Shown here: piece after piece, positions 35,219 through 46,400 of the stretch
Numbering within the stretch: the first letter of the stretch is position 1
Layout: every line of letters begins with the position of its first letter
Assembly: GCF_002078875.1 (NCBI RefSeq)
Contig: NC_034410.1
Coordinates: 80,606,240-80,670,239 of the forward strand
Source of the DNA: Numida meleagris
Lineage: Eukaryota; Chordata; Aves; Galliformes; Numididae
Direction of reading: 5' to 3'
Length of the DNA: 64,000 nucleotides
Position numbers and translations under genes: made by a program
The notes under the pieces: model-generated
What the model saw: the letters and a program-made list of their open reading frames with translations, nothing else
Database searches by the model: none
Told to the model about the DNA's origin: nothing

Positions 35219-36537
35219 ATATAGCATGAACAATATGATGGAGTAACTTTGCTAGACACAATTGAACAGAACTGACAAATTCATAGAGCTTAAGACCATG
35301 AAATCCCAATTGGTCCGATCACAGATACATTTGTCATGCCCATAGAAAAATTATTACAGCTATATCTCATTGCATTTCCCACTGTGATAACTGGCCCTTG
35401 GAAATGAGCCAGTTTTGCCAAATAAAAATCCACTCAAATATATTTATTCATAAGAGTAATATTTTTTTTAAAAAGTCTCACTTGTAATTTAATTTTTCCC
35501 CTCATGAAATCACTTGAGATGGACTCTGATAGAGCTTTTTAAATACAAGAGTAAATTTAAAAGCTTTGTTCTATTTTTCTGTGCTTACAGAGGTATTCTG
35601 CATCCTAGTGTGAAAGCAGATGTAATGTCTGAATTCACACATGAACTCTATCTGTACGAAGATCTTCCTTGTAGGCAAAATAAAGCAAATTTGTTTTACT
35701 CCTTGTAAAATTTGTTAAGGATTTAAAATTATGGCTACTTTATTTTTTCTATCTTTCTCACTGTTCTTACCAATAGCAAAACAGACACAAAAGCTGTCCA
35801 GGACAACATGAGAAACTCACACAAAGTTAATCAATAAGATTGATTGATAGATTACAAATACTAGTATGTATGTATTTAAGCTTATTTAGACTGAATAATT
35901 CCTGGTCCTTTATTCAGTATCTGCTTTTCACTTTAGATAGTTGTAAGAAATAATTACCGTTTTAGTAAATAACTATGCAGTATTATACAACCACAAACAA
36001 GATATACAGAAAACTTAACTTCCTTACTCAGTATTCCCTAGTATTGACAGCTAAGGAATGTGTTAGATTTTCTAAGTAACCATTTCATAGTACAAGATAA
36101 TGTTCTAATTAATATCTGATTGTCTTGAAATCACTGTTAGCTGGTGTTTTTTGAACATTCTAAGGGGCATTTTTCAAATATAGCCTATATATATATTTTT
36201 TTTTTTCTAAATTGACTGACTTTATACAAGATAGTAATTCCAGGTTATATAATTCTGTATAATAAAGTCCAGAAAAAATATATACTTTTTTTTAATTTAT
36301 TTTAATAAATTCTCTTCATGTCCATTCCTTAATATTTAAAATTTGAGTAATAATTATGGCTATCTAATTAAAAAAAGAAAAGCACAGGAAAATGTTCTTA
36401 ATTAAAATAACATGCTTGTGCACTTGAGATTTGATGCCACAAAATATTTTTTTAAACTAAGATATTTTTTGTTAAATTCATTGTTCTCAAAATTCAAGTT
36501 TATTTTATGTCATAATAATCTATAACCTAAATCATCG

Positions 36538-36693
36538 TGTTTTCCTTTTCTTTTCTTTTCTTTTCTTTTCTTTTCTTTTCTTTTCTTTTCTTTTCTTTTC
36601 TTTTCTTTTCTTTTCTTTTCTTTTCTTTTCCTTTCTTTTCTTTTCCTTTCTTTTCTTTTCCTTTCTTTTCTTTTCCTTTCTTTTCTTTTTTTT
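36538..36693. repeat. (TTTTC)n microsatellite with a 15-bp higher-order part
   Basis: About 155 bases of pure pyrimidine. The first part is regular TTTTC pentamers (about 16 units). From about 36625 a 15-base unit, TTTTCTTTTCCTTTC, recurs about four times, then T9 ends the array. A homopurine/homopyrimidine mirror tract of this length can form triplex (H-DNA). The FSFLFFSFLF-type frame through it is an artefact. Confidence 0.96.
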
Positions 36694-38864
36694 TAAGATC
36701 AGTACAAAGCTATTTGTCGCATATTTATCTCAGGCATGAGCAAGTGGCTATTAAAATAAGTATGGGATACTGAGGCTAGAACACTTGCACCCAAAATATC
36801 AGATGAATCTTGCTTCTTCTCAAGTCTCTGAAGTCTCCCTTGGTAACCAGCGGTGAAGTTTTGAACATTTTCTATTGATCACAGCATGAAATTATACATA
36901 TTTTCTTGTTGTTGTTGTTGTAAGTTTCATTTTTTTAGGAAGATTTTTTTTTAGATGCTAAAGATACCACTAGATTGCATTTTTATTTCCATGAGAAAAG
37001 GCTGAAGAAAAAAAAAAAAAAAGGAAAAAATCCCCACAAAAAGCATTGCTATTTCAAACATTTAATTAAGTAACTGTTTTGCCAGATATGTTAACGTTTC
37101 ATTTTCATTTATGTCCAATAGCAGCTGGGCTGGTTTTTGTGTTTGATTGTTATTTATTTATTTTTTGCTCATCCTAGTGATTAATTATCCTCATGTGAAA
37201 ATCTTTTTTTTTTTTTCCCAAGCCTTCTAGCAACTAAGCAAAACTTCATGAGCATAGCAAATATATAAATTGGCTCACAGTAAATAACATATCATAATTC
37301 TGCTCAGCCAAATAAGAATAAAAATCAGTACCACGAGAGAACTTGCACTTTTTTGAACATCTGTTATTTGATCAGCTGTTTATAGACAAAATAATGTTTC
37401 CAAACTGCCAAGCAACATGTAGTTTACACCACGGTATTTGTTCCCCCAGGGACTTCTGCTACTTTAGCAATAATAACATTGTGTCTTCCATCCTAAAGCC
37501 TTTCTCACTTCAATGAGATGACCAAGCCCTCAATTTCCAATCATTCTTTAAATGTATCTGTTAGGTAGCATCACCCTGTGCTGATAAACATTCAAAAAAT
37601 TCTGTTAGACTTGATTTGCCCATGTCAGCAAAATTGTAAAGAAAATATTTCTATGAAGGTTAAATGACAAGATGTTAAACTTTATTACCCAGAATTCAAC
37701 ACTGACCACGAAAAAGAAAAAATAGATTCACTGATGGTATCACTTAACAATAAAGCTTCTTCTAATCTTCCAAAAAACATCCTTAGTGTTTGTCCATTGA
37801 CTTAAACTAAAAATTATTAAATCCATTGTTACAATTACCTCTTTCTTATAAAGAGCATGTTCTCATGACTATTGCAAAAGTGGCCTCAAAGAGAGTCCTG
37901 AATGAACTGCAAGATAGAGTAAACAAAACTAACTTTGGAAGAGTTAAGGTCGAATTATAAGTCTTATTCTCAGTGCACTTGTCTGAAGCAGATCTGTGGG
38001 AGAGGATCATCAGAACCTAGCTCCTCCAAATTTTCTCTTTGAAATTCTAAGCTGCTTACTCTAAGAATCTTAGGGGTAGCTTTGCTCTCCTCAAGCTTCT
38101 GTACCCTGTCCTCAGAGGTACACATTCAAATAAGAGTTAATCAAAACTTCAGCTGTAAAAACACCTCGAACTTGCAACTAACTTGCAACTTGCTTGCTTA
38201 GAAGCCTCTCAATTAGGATACAGAACCTGGAATATTTGTTGCTTCTAGTTTCTTTTATCACCGCAGGTGATCTTTATGCCGCACTATTTTTGCTAGCTGC
38301 CATTCCCTGCTCATAATAAATGCAGTGAAGCAATACTTAGACACTGCAAGGCAGCATAAAGGACACTTTTAGCAGTACTACTTTATAAGTAAATAAAAAT
38401 AAATGAATAAAATGCTCTTCAGATATGAAATAATTTTTACTTTCTTCCTGTCTGGCTAAATCTGGTATATTTTTCTAGACTGACTTGTTCCAGACTCCCA
38501 TCTAGGCTTTTCATAGAACATGTTGCATAAGGAAGTGTATGGAAGGAAATTAACTCAAGTTCTCTCATCTATGTACGTTCAATTCCCTAGATCATAAAAC
38601 ATGGCATATGTCCCCAAAGTTGCTTCAGGTAAAATATTCCCCTTTATTACATATTTAAAAACTTTCAAGACAAGACAGTGACTCCTCTACACCTTTTATG
38701 TAGTCCCAAAATAACTGTTATGAATTAATTTCACGTAATCTGCTATTTCATCTCCCTCACTTCTCATTTTGTGACCTGAATTAATCTGTTGAATGAGTGC
38801 TGAATCACATGCTAGCAGTCTCTCTCTCTCGTGCTGCTCTCACACCTTCCTTTCCTGAGTTGCT
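36694..38864. other. AT-rich stretch, no feature recognised
   Basis: It has a (GTT)n patch at 36906-36920, an A-run at 37009-37022 and a T-run at 37204-37216. No coding or repeat element was recognised. Confidence 0.55.
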
Positions 38865-39140
38865 ATACACGGAGATGGGAAGTTCTTGTCTCCTAAGGAA
38901 AGCCTCCTTAAAGATTTGCCAGCTCTGCTCTGCTGCCTTGTCCTGGAGAACAGTTTTCCAGGGAGCTGCTAGCTAACCCTGAAGAGCTGGAAGCTGGCTT
39001 TCCTAAAATGTAGTGTCCTGATTTTGCTCTCTATTTGTCTCATATCCCTTGAGAATATGAACTCCACCACTGTATGGTCACTACATGGAGTCCAGGCATC
39101 CTCCAATCCTAATGTCACCGATCAGACTGGCACTGGTAAG
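38865..39140 (-). mobile_element. CR1 LINE fossil (-), endonuclease/RT linker part
   Basis: The minus-strand translation gives SDHTVVEFI (about 39060-39090), IESKIRTLHFRKASFQLFR (about 38975-39030), GKLFSRTRQQS-like residues, and KEAFLRRQELPIS (about 38872-38912). These match the segment joining the CR1 endonuclease to the RT domain. Both ends are ragged and frameshifted, and no 3' tail is present, so this is an internal remnant of an old copy. Confidence 0.8.
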
Positions 39141-39430
39141 TGGTAAGCAAACAAGTATTGTCATGATCACTTCAGTTAAATGTTCAGTTAGCTATTTAGG
39201 TTTTCTTAACAATCTTCTAAATCACATGCCAAATATTTATTTACTATTTAACCTGCTAAAATGTCATTAGCTCAGATCAGGGACATGATCTATCTCACTA
39301 TGGCAAGAATTACCTGGGCTTGTCCTGATTTTCTTATTGATTTAGGCTGCTGCCCAGGTGGTTTTGTTTCCTGATGATTAGATTTTTTTTTTTTTTGTTT
39401 TGTTCTGTCTTCCCTTAACTAGGTTATTTA

Positions 39431-39989
39431 TAAGGACTGTTCCAAAAGTAATGCCTTCTATTTTATTATATTGGCCCACAATGTCAGAGGCAGATGTTGG
39501 TGGTATGGCAGTAGAGAACTGAGCCTTTCAGCCAATATTCCATTACATTCCGTTGCCATTCAACAGATTGCAGGAAAGGGGTAGTCAAATAGAATGGCGT
39601 CTAACATAGAAGTATGAATGAAGCAAAGCTGTAACACTGAATTCCTCCATCCAGAAAAAAAATTGCACCCATTGACATTCTTCAAATGCTTTCTGAATGT
39701 TTATGAAGACCAAAAAATGGATGTTAAAACAGTGAGGCACTGAATGGTGCATTTCAGCAATGGTGACAGCAACAGTGGGTCCTATCTGCTGGGGCAGATT
39801 TTTGCCAGGGTGACATACCAGCTCTTGTTAATGGCTGATGAAAATGAGTAGTGAATGCTGGTGACTATGTTGAAATATTGTATTTAGTAGCTGAGAATTT
39901 GCTCTATGAAACAGTGTTACTATGTTCCTTGTATCCGTTGTAGTTTCCATGGAAATAAATAGGAGGCATTACTTTCAGAGTGACCTGCA
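39431..39989 (+). mobile_element. Short mariner element (Galluhop-like), non-autonomous
   Basis: The ends are imperfect inverted repeats of about 30 bases: TAAGGACTGTTCCAAAAGTA at 39431-39450 mirrored by the right end up to 39989. Both share AAAGTAATGCCTYCTATTT in sense. TA dinucleotides flank the element (39429-39430 and 39990-39991), as expected for Tc1/mariner insertion. The interior keeps the remains of the N-terminal helix-turn-helix part of a mariner transposase (TEFLHPEKK, PIDILQML, about 39636-39700) with stops, and the DDD/DDE catalytic region is missing. At 559 bases it is an internally deleted, non-autonomous copy. Its sequence resembles the chicken mariner known as Galluhop. Confidence 0.88.
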
Positions 39990-39991
39990 TA

Positions 39992-41335
39992 CATTACCAA
40001 AAATGTTCTAAGGCAGTCTGAGACATTGTAAAGACATGTCTCTTGTTCAGAGCAGATAATCTGTTAACCTGTATCTTAGAAACCTTCCTCCTGAATGCAG
40101 TTCTAATAAAGTCTGTAGGCAAAGCTGCTTCCTGGAGACAAATACTGCAAGCTTTCACTTCTACATTTTCTACCTCTGATTCTTCCATTTGCCTTCAGGT
40201 TTTTTTTGGGCATATGTTTCTACCTACTGGGTATATTTTTCTTTTATTATCCATTCTAAATTCAATGTTTTCAATCCATTTCTCTTGCAACTAAAACAGC
40301 AACCAGAATGACTTTCTGCTTCTTTCCATTATCTGGTTCCATTTGAAGGTAAAATCCAGGTTCCTGTTGAGGTCAGATATATCTTCACAAGGATTGCTGT
40401 TTCCTTATTCTTGTTCTGAGTATACATATAGTCTATACCTGAATCTTAGTTCTGTGTGGAAAAGTCATTAACCCCTGTTAGAAAGTGTTATTTCTCTGCT
40501 TCTAATCAAATACAAAGACATCTTTTGACAATTCTCAGAACCAGCAGGTGTCACCAGTGTAAGAGACCTCTTATGGCCAATCACCTGAGTAGACTTAAAT
40601 TACTTCAGGAGGAATCAGGGCTTCCCTGTGTTGTACAAAGTGCCTTCTGGTCAACACCAACACATTTCTGGGCAACATATCCTGTTTTCAGTGGAGTTTA
40701 TAAACTAGAAAGAGATACTGCATCTAATACTTGTCTTTCAAGTTACTGTAGATCGCAGTGCTCCTGGCCCGTTCAGTCTTTTTATTTCCTGACTTTGGCA
40801 GTTGCACCATAGGATTCTTTTGAAAGGGAATAGATGCAACATAAACAATTATGTCACTTGAAAGTAAACTATGGAGAGCAGCTTTAACAAAGAGACAGGA
40901 AGAACAATAAATCTTACACTGAAATCAAGCAAAACTTAAACACAAGTGGCTTCCTAATCCTGATCTTCAGGGATTTACTGTAATTACATTCTTTAACAAT
41001 GATCTCAGAACTTGGACAGTGGCATTTTCTAAAATGGGCAAAATAAGCAAATAAATGGGAGGAATGAATGGCAATAGAATAAAAATTCGTTCTCTTCTAC
41101 TTCTTAAAACAGAACTGCAAGAAATGTGTCTAAATTGTGATTAATTATTTTACGCAGTAAATCCTTATTTAAACTATAGTTGAACACAAAGCTCTTACCC
41201 ATCCCCACAGACCAGTCATTTTTAATCTCACTAATGTTTCTGTTACTAGAAGTTAATTTAATAATGTTGAATAAATAGCTGGAGGCATTGAACACTACCA
41301 CAGTAATAAGATAGTACAGCAAGAGACAGCCTAAA
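39992..41335. other. Stretch without recognised feature
   Basis: It includes a 118-codon plus-strand frame (40456-40812) that I do not recognise. It lacks domain signatures or evident splice context and is probably chance. Confidence 0.5.
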
Positions 41336-41924
41336 TGTTGTGATTTAACCCAGCAAGCAGCTGAACATTACATAGCCTTTTGCTCACTCTCCTCCCTCTC
41401 AGTGGAATGGAGGAGAAAACTGGAAAAAGAAAAAAAAAAAAAAGAAAAAAAAAAAAGAAGGTTGAGATAAAAACTCTTTACTAGGACAGAAAACGAAGAG
41501 AGAAATAACAGTAATGACAATAATTATATAAATGATGTATATATAAACTATGCACAAAGTGTTGGCTCGCTTACCTGCCAACTGGTGCCCAGCCAGTCTT
41601 CAAGCAGTAGCAGCTCTCCCTTGGCCAACACCCCTCAGGTTTGGTATTTTCACATGATATCATATGGTACGGAATATCCCTTCGACCAGTTTTTGTCATC
41701 TGTCCTAGTTCTCTCCCCTCCCAGCTCCTTGTACCCACTCCTGCACCCTTGGTGGCAGGAGAGTATGAAAAGCTGAGAAACTGAAATGTCTTTGCCACTG
41801 TACACCACTGCTCAGCAACGAAACTGTTGGTGTGTTATCAGCATGGTTTTTCTCCTAAAGCCACAACATAGCATCATACTAGACATTATGAAGAAAATCA
41901 ACTGTCACAGCTGAAAACAGGACA
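41336..41924 (-). mobile_element. Solo ERV LTR (family A, ERVL-like), minus strand
   Basis: The ends are TGTTGTGATTTAACCC (41336-41351) and GAAAACAGGACA (41913-41924). Flanks CTAAA (41331-41335) and CTGAA (41925-41929) make a 5-bp target duplication with one mismatch. It aligns along its length with 9684-10243. The extra length is mostly an A-rich expansion at 41428-41460. No retroviral interior adjoins it, so it is a solo LTR. The slight decay of the duplication suggests an insertion at least as old as the one at 9684. Confidence 0.91.
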
Positions 41925-41929
41925 CTGAA

Positions 41930-42964
41930 TTCATACTTTCATTGTAAAATACTGTGTTCTCAGAAAAGAACTCACTAACATGGAAAATTCAAGTTTTTCT
42001 ATATTCTATGAAAACTTAAAACTTACCTAAAATCACTGTAAATCATTAACAGCTTGCTTTGTCTTTCAAAGCTGTTTGTCTTTGGAAGTTATTTTAAGTG
42101 TCCTATTTTCTTCTACCAGACATCTATGGAATATCCATTAAAACAAGCAAACAAACAACACCAACAAAATTGATATTCCATTTCCACCAATTATCATTCA
42201 TGTTTTCTTTAGTATTTTTAATTAAAACATTTATAACATCTCTGGAGGGTAAATATACCACGAAACAGATGAAGAAATAAATCCAGAATGAACTGAGATT
42301 CAATCAAAGGATAATCTTTTCTTTCTCTTCTTCTATATTTAAATAGCAGCGCATTTCTTTATAGATCAACTCACCTACTTTTTGAACGCTAAAAAATCAC
42401 ATAAAGTCATCCTTCTTCAAAGTAGGTGCTGCTGAAACCTGAAAATTTAATTTTAATCCAACATTTTTAACTCATAGAAAGCCTTGGTTATAATCAACTC
42501 TGCTTCAAAATCAAGTGAATGAACACGTATTAATCTAAGGTGACGAGGGTTTAATATAGACAAGTTTTAGTCACTTACCCTTGTAGTAGGAATAGGCAAG
42601 GACTAGCCTGATTTATGCCACAAGTTGAATGTGAATGAGAATATTTTTTTTACTTTGGACTGAAGATGACATCTTTGCAAGTCTTTCTTCAAGATAAAAT
42701 CATCTATGAGGAAAAAAGGATACCTTAAAAATAAGAACAGTTTGATTTCTTACTGAAAAGACGATCTTCCTGCTTAAATTTAGGATTTAAAGATTAGGAT
42801 TAATTCTTTGATGGTTTTGAGTGGTAGAGAAAGGTGTAACAGAACATTATTTCTTCCAGCCCTAATGTCTTTGATCTACTTTGCCTGCACTTTTCCTGGC
42901 TAGGGTTCAAACACATATTACAGAAGTTAGAGCACTGAATCCTAAGCAATAATTCACCAGAGAG
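41930..42964. other. AT-rich stretch, no feature recognised
   Basis: Unique-looking DNA between the LTR and a CR1 fossil. No gene or repeat seen. Confidence 0.55.
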
Positions 42965-43415
42965 AATAGTGTGCAGTAGGAACTTCCTGTTTTTCAGGCT
43001 GTGCTCAGTGTTTCTTATCCTACCACTGGGCATCACTGAAAAGAGTCTGGCTCAATCTTCTTTGCAGTCTCTCTTCAGGTATTTGCTATACACTGATCCC
43101 TTAAGCCCTCTCTTCTTCAGGCTCACTGAATCTTCCCAGATAAGAGAGAAACTCTAGACCCTTAATCATTTTCTTGGTCTTTCTCTGGGCTCTGCCCAAT
43201 AGCTCCATGTCTCTTGTACTGAGGAGCTCAGAACTTTACAGTCTGTGGCCTCACTAGTGATAAGAGGAGAGGAAGAAATCGTTCCTCTGACCTAGTGGCA
43301 ACACCTCATCTAAGACAACCTAGGACACCATTAGCCTTCGTGGCAAAGGCACACTGCTTGCAGCTCCTCATGAAGAGGCTGCCTCTCTGCCTTGTAGCAA
43401 CTGAACTTTCACTTC
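42965..43415 (-). mobile_element. CR1 LINE fossil (-)
   Basis: The nucleotide pattern in minus sense follows the CR1 ORF2 C-terminal half. In plus coordinates the recognisable blocks are CACTGGGCATCACTGAAAAG (about 43023), TTCAGGTATTTGCTATACAC (about 43074), the GGGCTCTGCCCAATAGCTCC region (about 43187) and TAGGACACCATTAGCCTTC (about 43321). The 3' UTR and ATTCTATG tail are missing at the low-coordinate end, and indels are numerous. It is an older copy than those at 50 kb. Confidence 0.82.
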
Positions 43416-46400
43416 AAGAAAGGATGGTCTGACTTTGCCAGGTGAAATCTAACCATTGCTTTGCACACTGAAATTATTACTTTCCTTTCTGTGCTAAAAA
43501 AAAAAAAAAGAAAAAGAAAAAGAAAAAATTAGGTAATATCTCCAGATATACTAACATCTTCTTCCTTCTTTTGTTTGCAGCTGTTTGCTTGTTGGCATGT
43601 AAGAATAAGGTTATCACAGTGTTCATCATAACAGTGAAAGTGACAGCTCCAGATCCAAAAATAGTATAACCATTCAGTATTACGTCTGATTTGGAAATGC
43701 AAAACCAGAAGACTCCACTAGAGTTACTGATCATTGTTCGTAAACCCAGGCACAATAGCTATAATCATCTTACTTTGTTGTTTTCACCACAGTATTTCCA
43801 AAACCATGCACTACAAATCCTAAAATGGTGACTTATACCTATTTTATAGAAAATATCAGATGCCTGAAAGATTCAGTATCACTCTGAACATAATGATCCT
43901 TATGTCATATATCTTGTGTTTTATCTAGGCAATATTGGCTGTTGCAGAACACACACTTTTTTAAACTAAACTGTGCATGAAGAGGCAAAAATATCTTTCC
44001 TGGCTTCCGTTAGTAACTAATAAAAGCCTTGAAGCAAAAGTTCTGTACACAGGTGGTAAAAACAAAAGTATTTTCTCTTCATTGTTTCTGATTCCTCAAG
44101 GAGATATTGACTCATAAAATACCCAGAGACTTGCAGCATGAGCATATCTTTCCATTTCTACAGTCTTGCTTGTAAACATTCCAGTCTTTTCCCTAATGTA
44201 ATTAAGGTTGCTTGTCCTAAGTTTTTAACTGACAGACTATTCCACATCATTATTTGGAAGATTACAGTCCTGTTTTTCCTTTTTCAGACTTTACAAAAAT
44301 GTGATTCTGTAATAACATATCCTTTAAGTACCTCTCATATTTATGTATTATCAAATCTTTGCCTGATATCTAAGGAAGGTGAACCTTCTTGATCTCATTT
44401 ATTTCCTAAATTAACCAGAACTGTACTACATCCTCCTCTGTAATAAAATGCTTTGTTGATTATACTCCAGAATCATTCTAGTTTTTTGTAGAAAGAGGGA
44501 ATATTGTTTTAGACATGACTGCAAAAACACAATCTGTTTTAACTGACTTTGTGGTTTGATGTCTGGACTATACCAGTGTCTTTGTATTATGTCAACAAAG
44601 TGAATCTTAATCAAGATCAAAAATATATACAGTTGATACAACCTTTACTAAATAAACTACTTAGATTGAAATTCTCATGTTCTCAGAGGAGAAACAAAAA
44701 TTTAGTGAAACTTTTATTTCTTTTGTAATAATGACTTTTCACAATACAAAACCCAATGTTTCAATTCTTTGTAAAGTATTTATTAATATATTTTTACTGA
44801 TTTGCTGTTTCTTCCTTGCAAATGCACTACAGCAATGAATCTATTATTCATCTGACTAACTGTGCACCTGCTATTACAGATCACTTTGAAGCTTTCAAAA
44901 ACTGAGAATTCTTTTAAAGTACTCTCAGTGCCTGTCAATTTGATAAAAAGAAAAAAAAAAAAAAGAAATGTACATTTACTCTCATAAATACAGTCAAAGT
45001 TAAGAAAATGAGGGATATTACAAAATGTGTTGCTTTTTTTTTTTTTCAATTTTTGACAGATTTCCTCAAGATATTTGTCAGAGCATGACTGAAGGATGTT
45101 ATACAGCTAATGCTTCTTTGGGAAATAATATTTACTAACCTTAAATAATCTAGAAATGACAAGTTCACTGTTTTTAGGAATGACATGGAATATTTGTTTA
45201 TTTTACATAGAATAAATATTGATTTTACAGTTTAGGTGTTTTTTTCAGCACATCAGTAAATGATACTTTCATTTAGAGTTACTTAATCTCAACTTTGAAC
45301 AGTCCACTAGATTAAAGCAGTGCATATATGTTCTTCTTTTCCTTCAAACTATCTTTAGTTCCTTTACATTCTTCAGCCATACATTGGTTGTGATATCGAG
45401 TTTATTCCTAATACAAGGCCAATCTCACTTCCTTAGTTTTCATTCAATGTTTCTTTTCTTTGATCTTCTCTTTACTCATTTCATACACTTAGAGAGTTTT
45501 GTTCCACACAAAAAAGTTTGGCAATAGTCACATGCTCAAACCAAATATGGCATTTGAATGATGGACCAGGTGTTCAATGAAGAAAAATTACTCTCAGCAT
45601 TATTCACTGAATATTATTTTCTTGACGAATACCCCTTTTTTAAAAATGAAAGAGAATTAATTTATTTTACTTTTGTGCTTTCTCACTCAGGTTATTTAAT
45701 TTTACATCTTTTTTTCCTCACTAGTTGCAATTTTTTTTGTTAGTTTTTTTTTTCTTTTGTATTTTTATTGATTTCCACTTGCATTTAGGAAGAAAGTAAA
45801 ATCAAGAAATAGAAATATCTATTTTCTACTAATGACATTTTGGACTTTTTTCTTGATATTAGAGGCAGACTGATGAAGTACAATTCAAAAGGTTTAAAAA
45901 CACTTTGAATTTAATGTTTAATTAAATCAAAATAAATTTAAAAATGTCTATATTGTCATTGAGAAATAAATCTGCCATACCAAAGAAGCAAATTTTCATT
46001 GTCCTGGGCCAGGAAGGTGTTTCATTCTCTCTCTTGTGAATAAGACTTATTTATCTCAGAACAGTGATTTTCATAACTTCTAGCATACCTAATGAGAAAC
46101 CTGAGACATTTCATTGCATTTCTCCATTGAAAATTCTTTCCCTCCTCAGGGAAAGAGTATAAATTATTTGAGGGTGGTGTAAGTCAGTGAGTAAGGTCCA
46201 AGTTCTCTGTTACTTGCAAATATTTGGCATCTCTTCAGCCATGTGGTAATATGCTAAGAAAGCATTTCTTAATAATTTTTTCTTTTATTTTGAGAATTTG
46301 AGAATATCTTTCTTCATTCTTCTCTTAGTCACAGATTCAACATTTTTATTAACTTCATATATGGCTGTAATTTCTTTTCTATTTTTGGCGTTTTGCTGTT

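Larger units (their letters stand above)
20636..36537. other. About 15.9 kb AT-rich stretch without recognised gene
   Basis: I read this on both strands and found no recognisable host exon, RNA gene or transposable element. Frames reach only about 120 codons (for example 27561-27923) with no domain. Items inside are listed separately: a purine-rich tract (25381-25500), long T-runs (33769-33792 and 33981-34008), a CpG-bearing hairpin (34675-34735) and a pyrimidine-rich tract (35158-35218). A frame at 26975-27166 has a somewhat protein-like composition. It could be intergenic or intronic. Confidence 0.55.

Noticed and set aside
36537..36773. 78-codon Phe/Ser-rich frame
   Set aside because: A translation of the (TTTTC)n microsatellite.
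9684..41924. Possible provirus bounded by the two minus-strand family A LTRs
   Set aside because: They are about 31 kb apart, with separate target duplications and ordinary DNA between.
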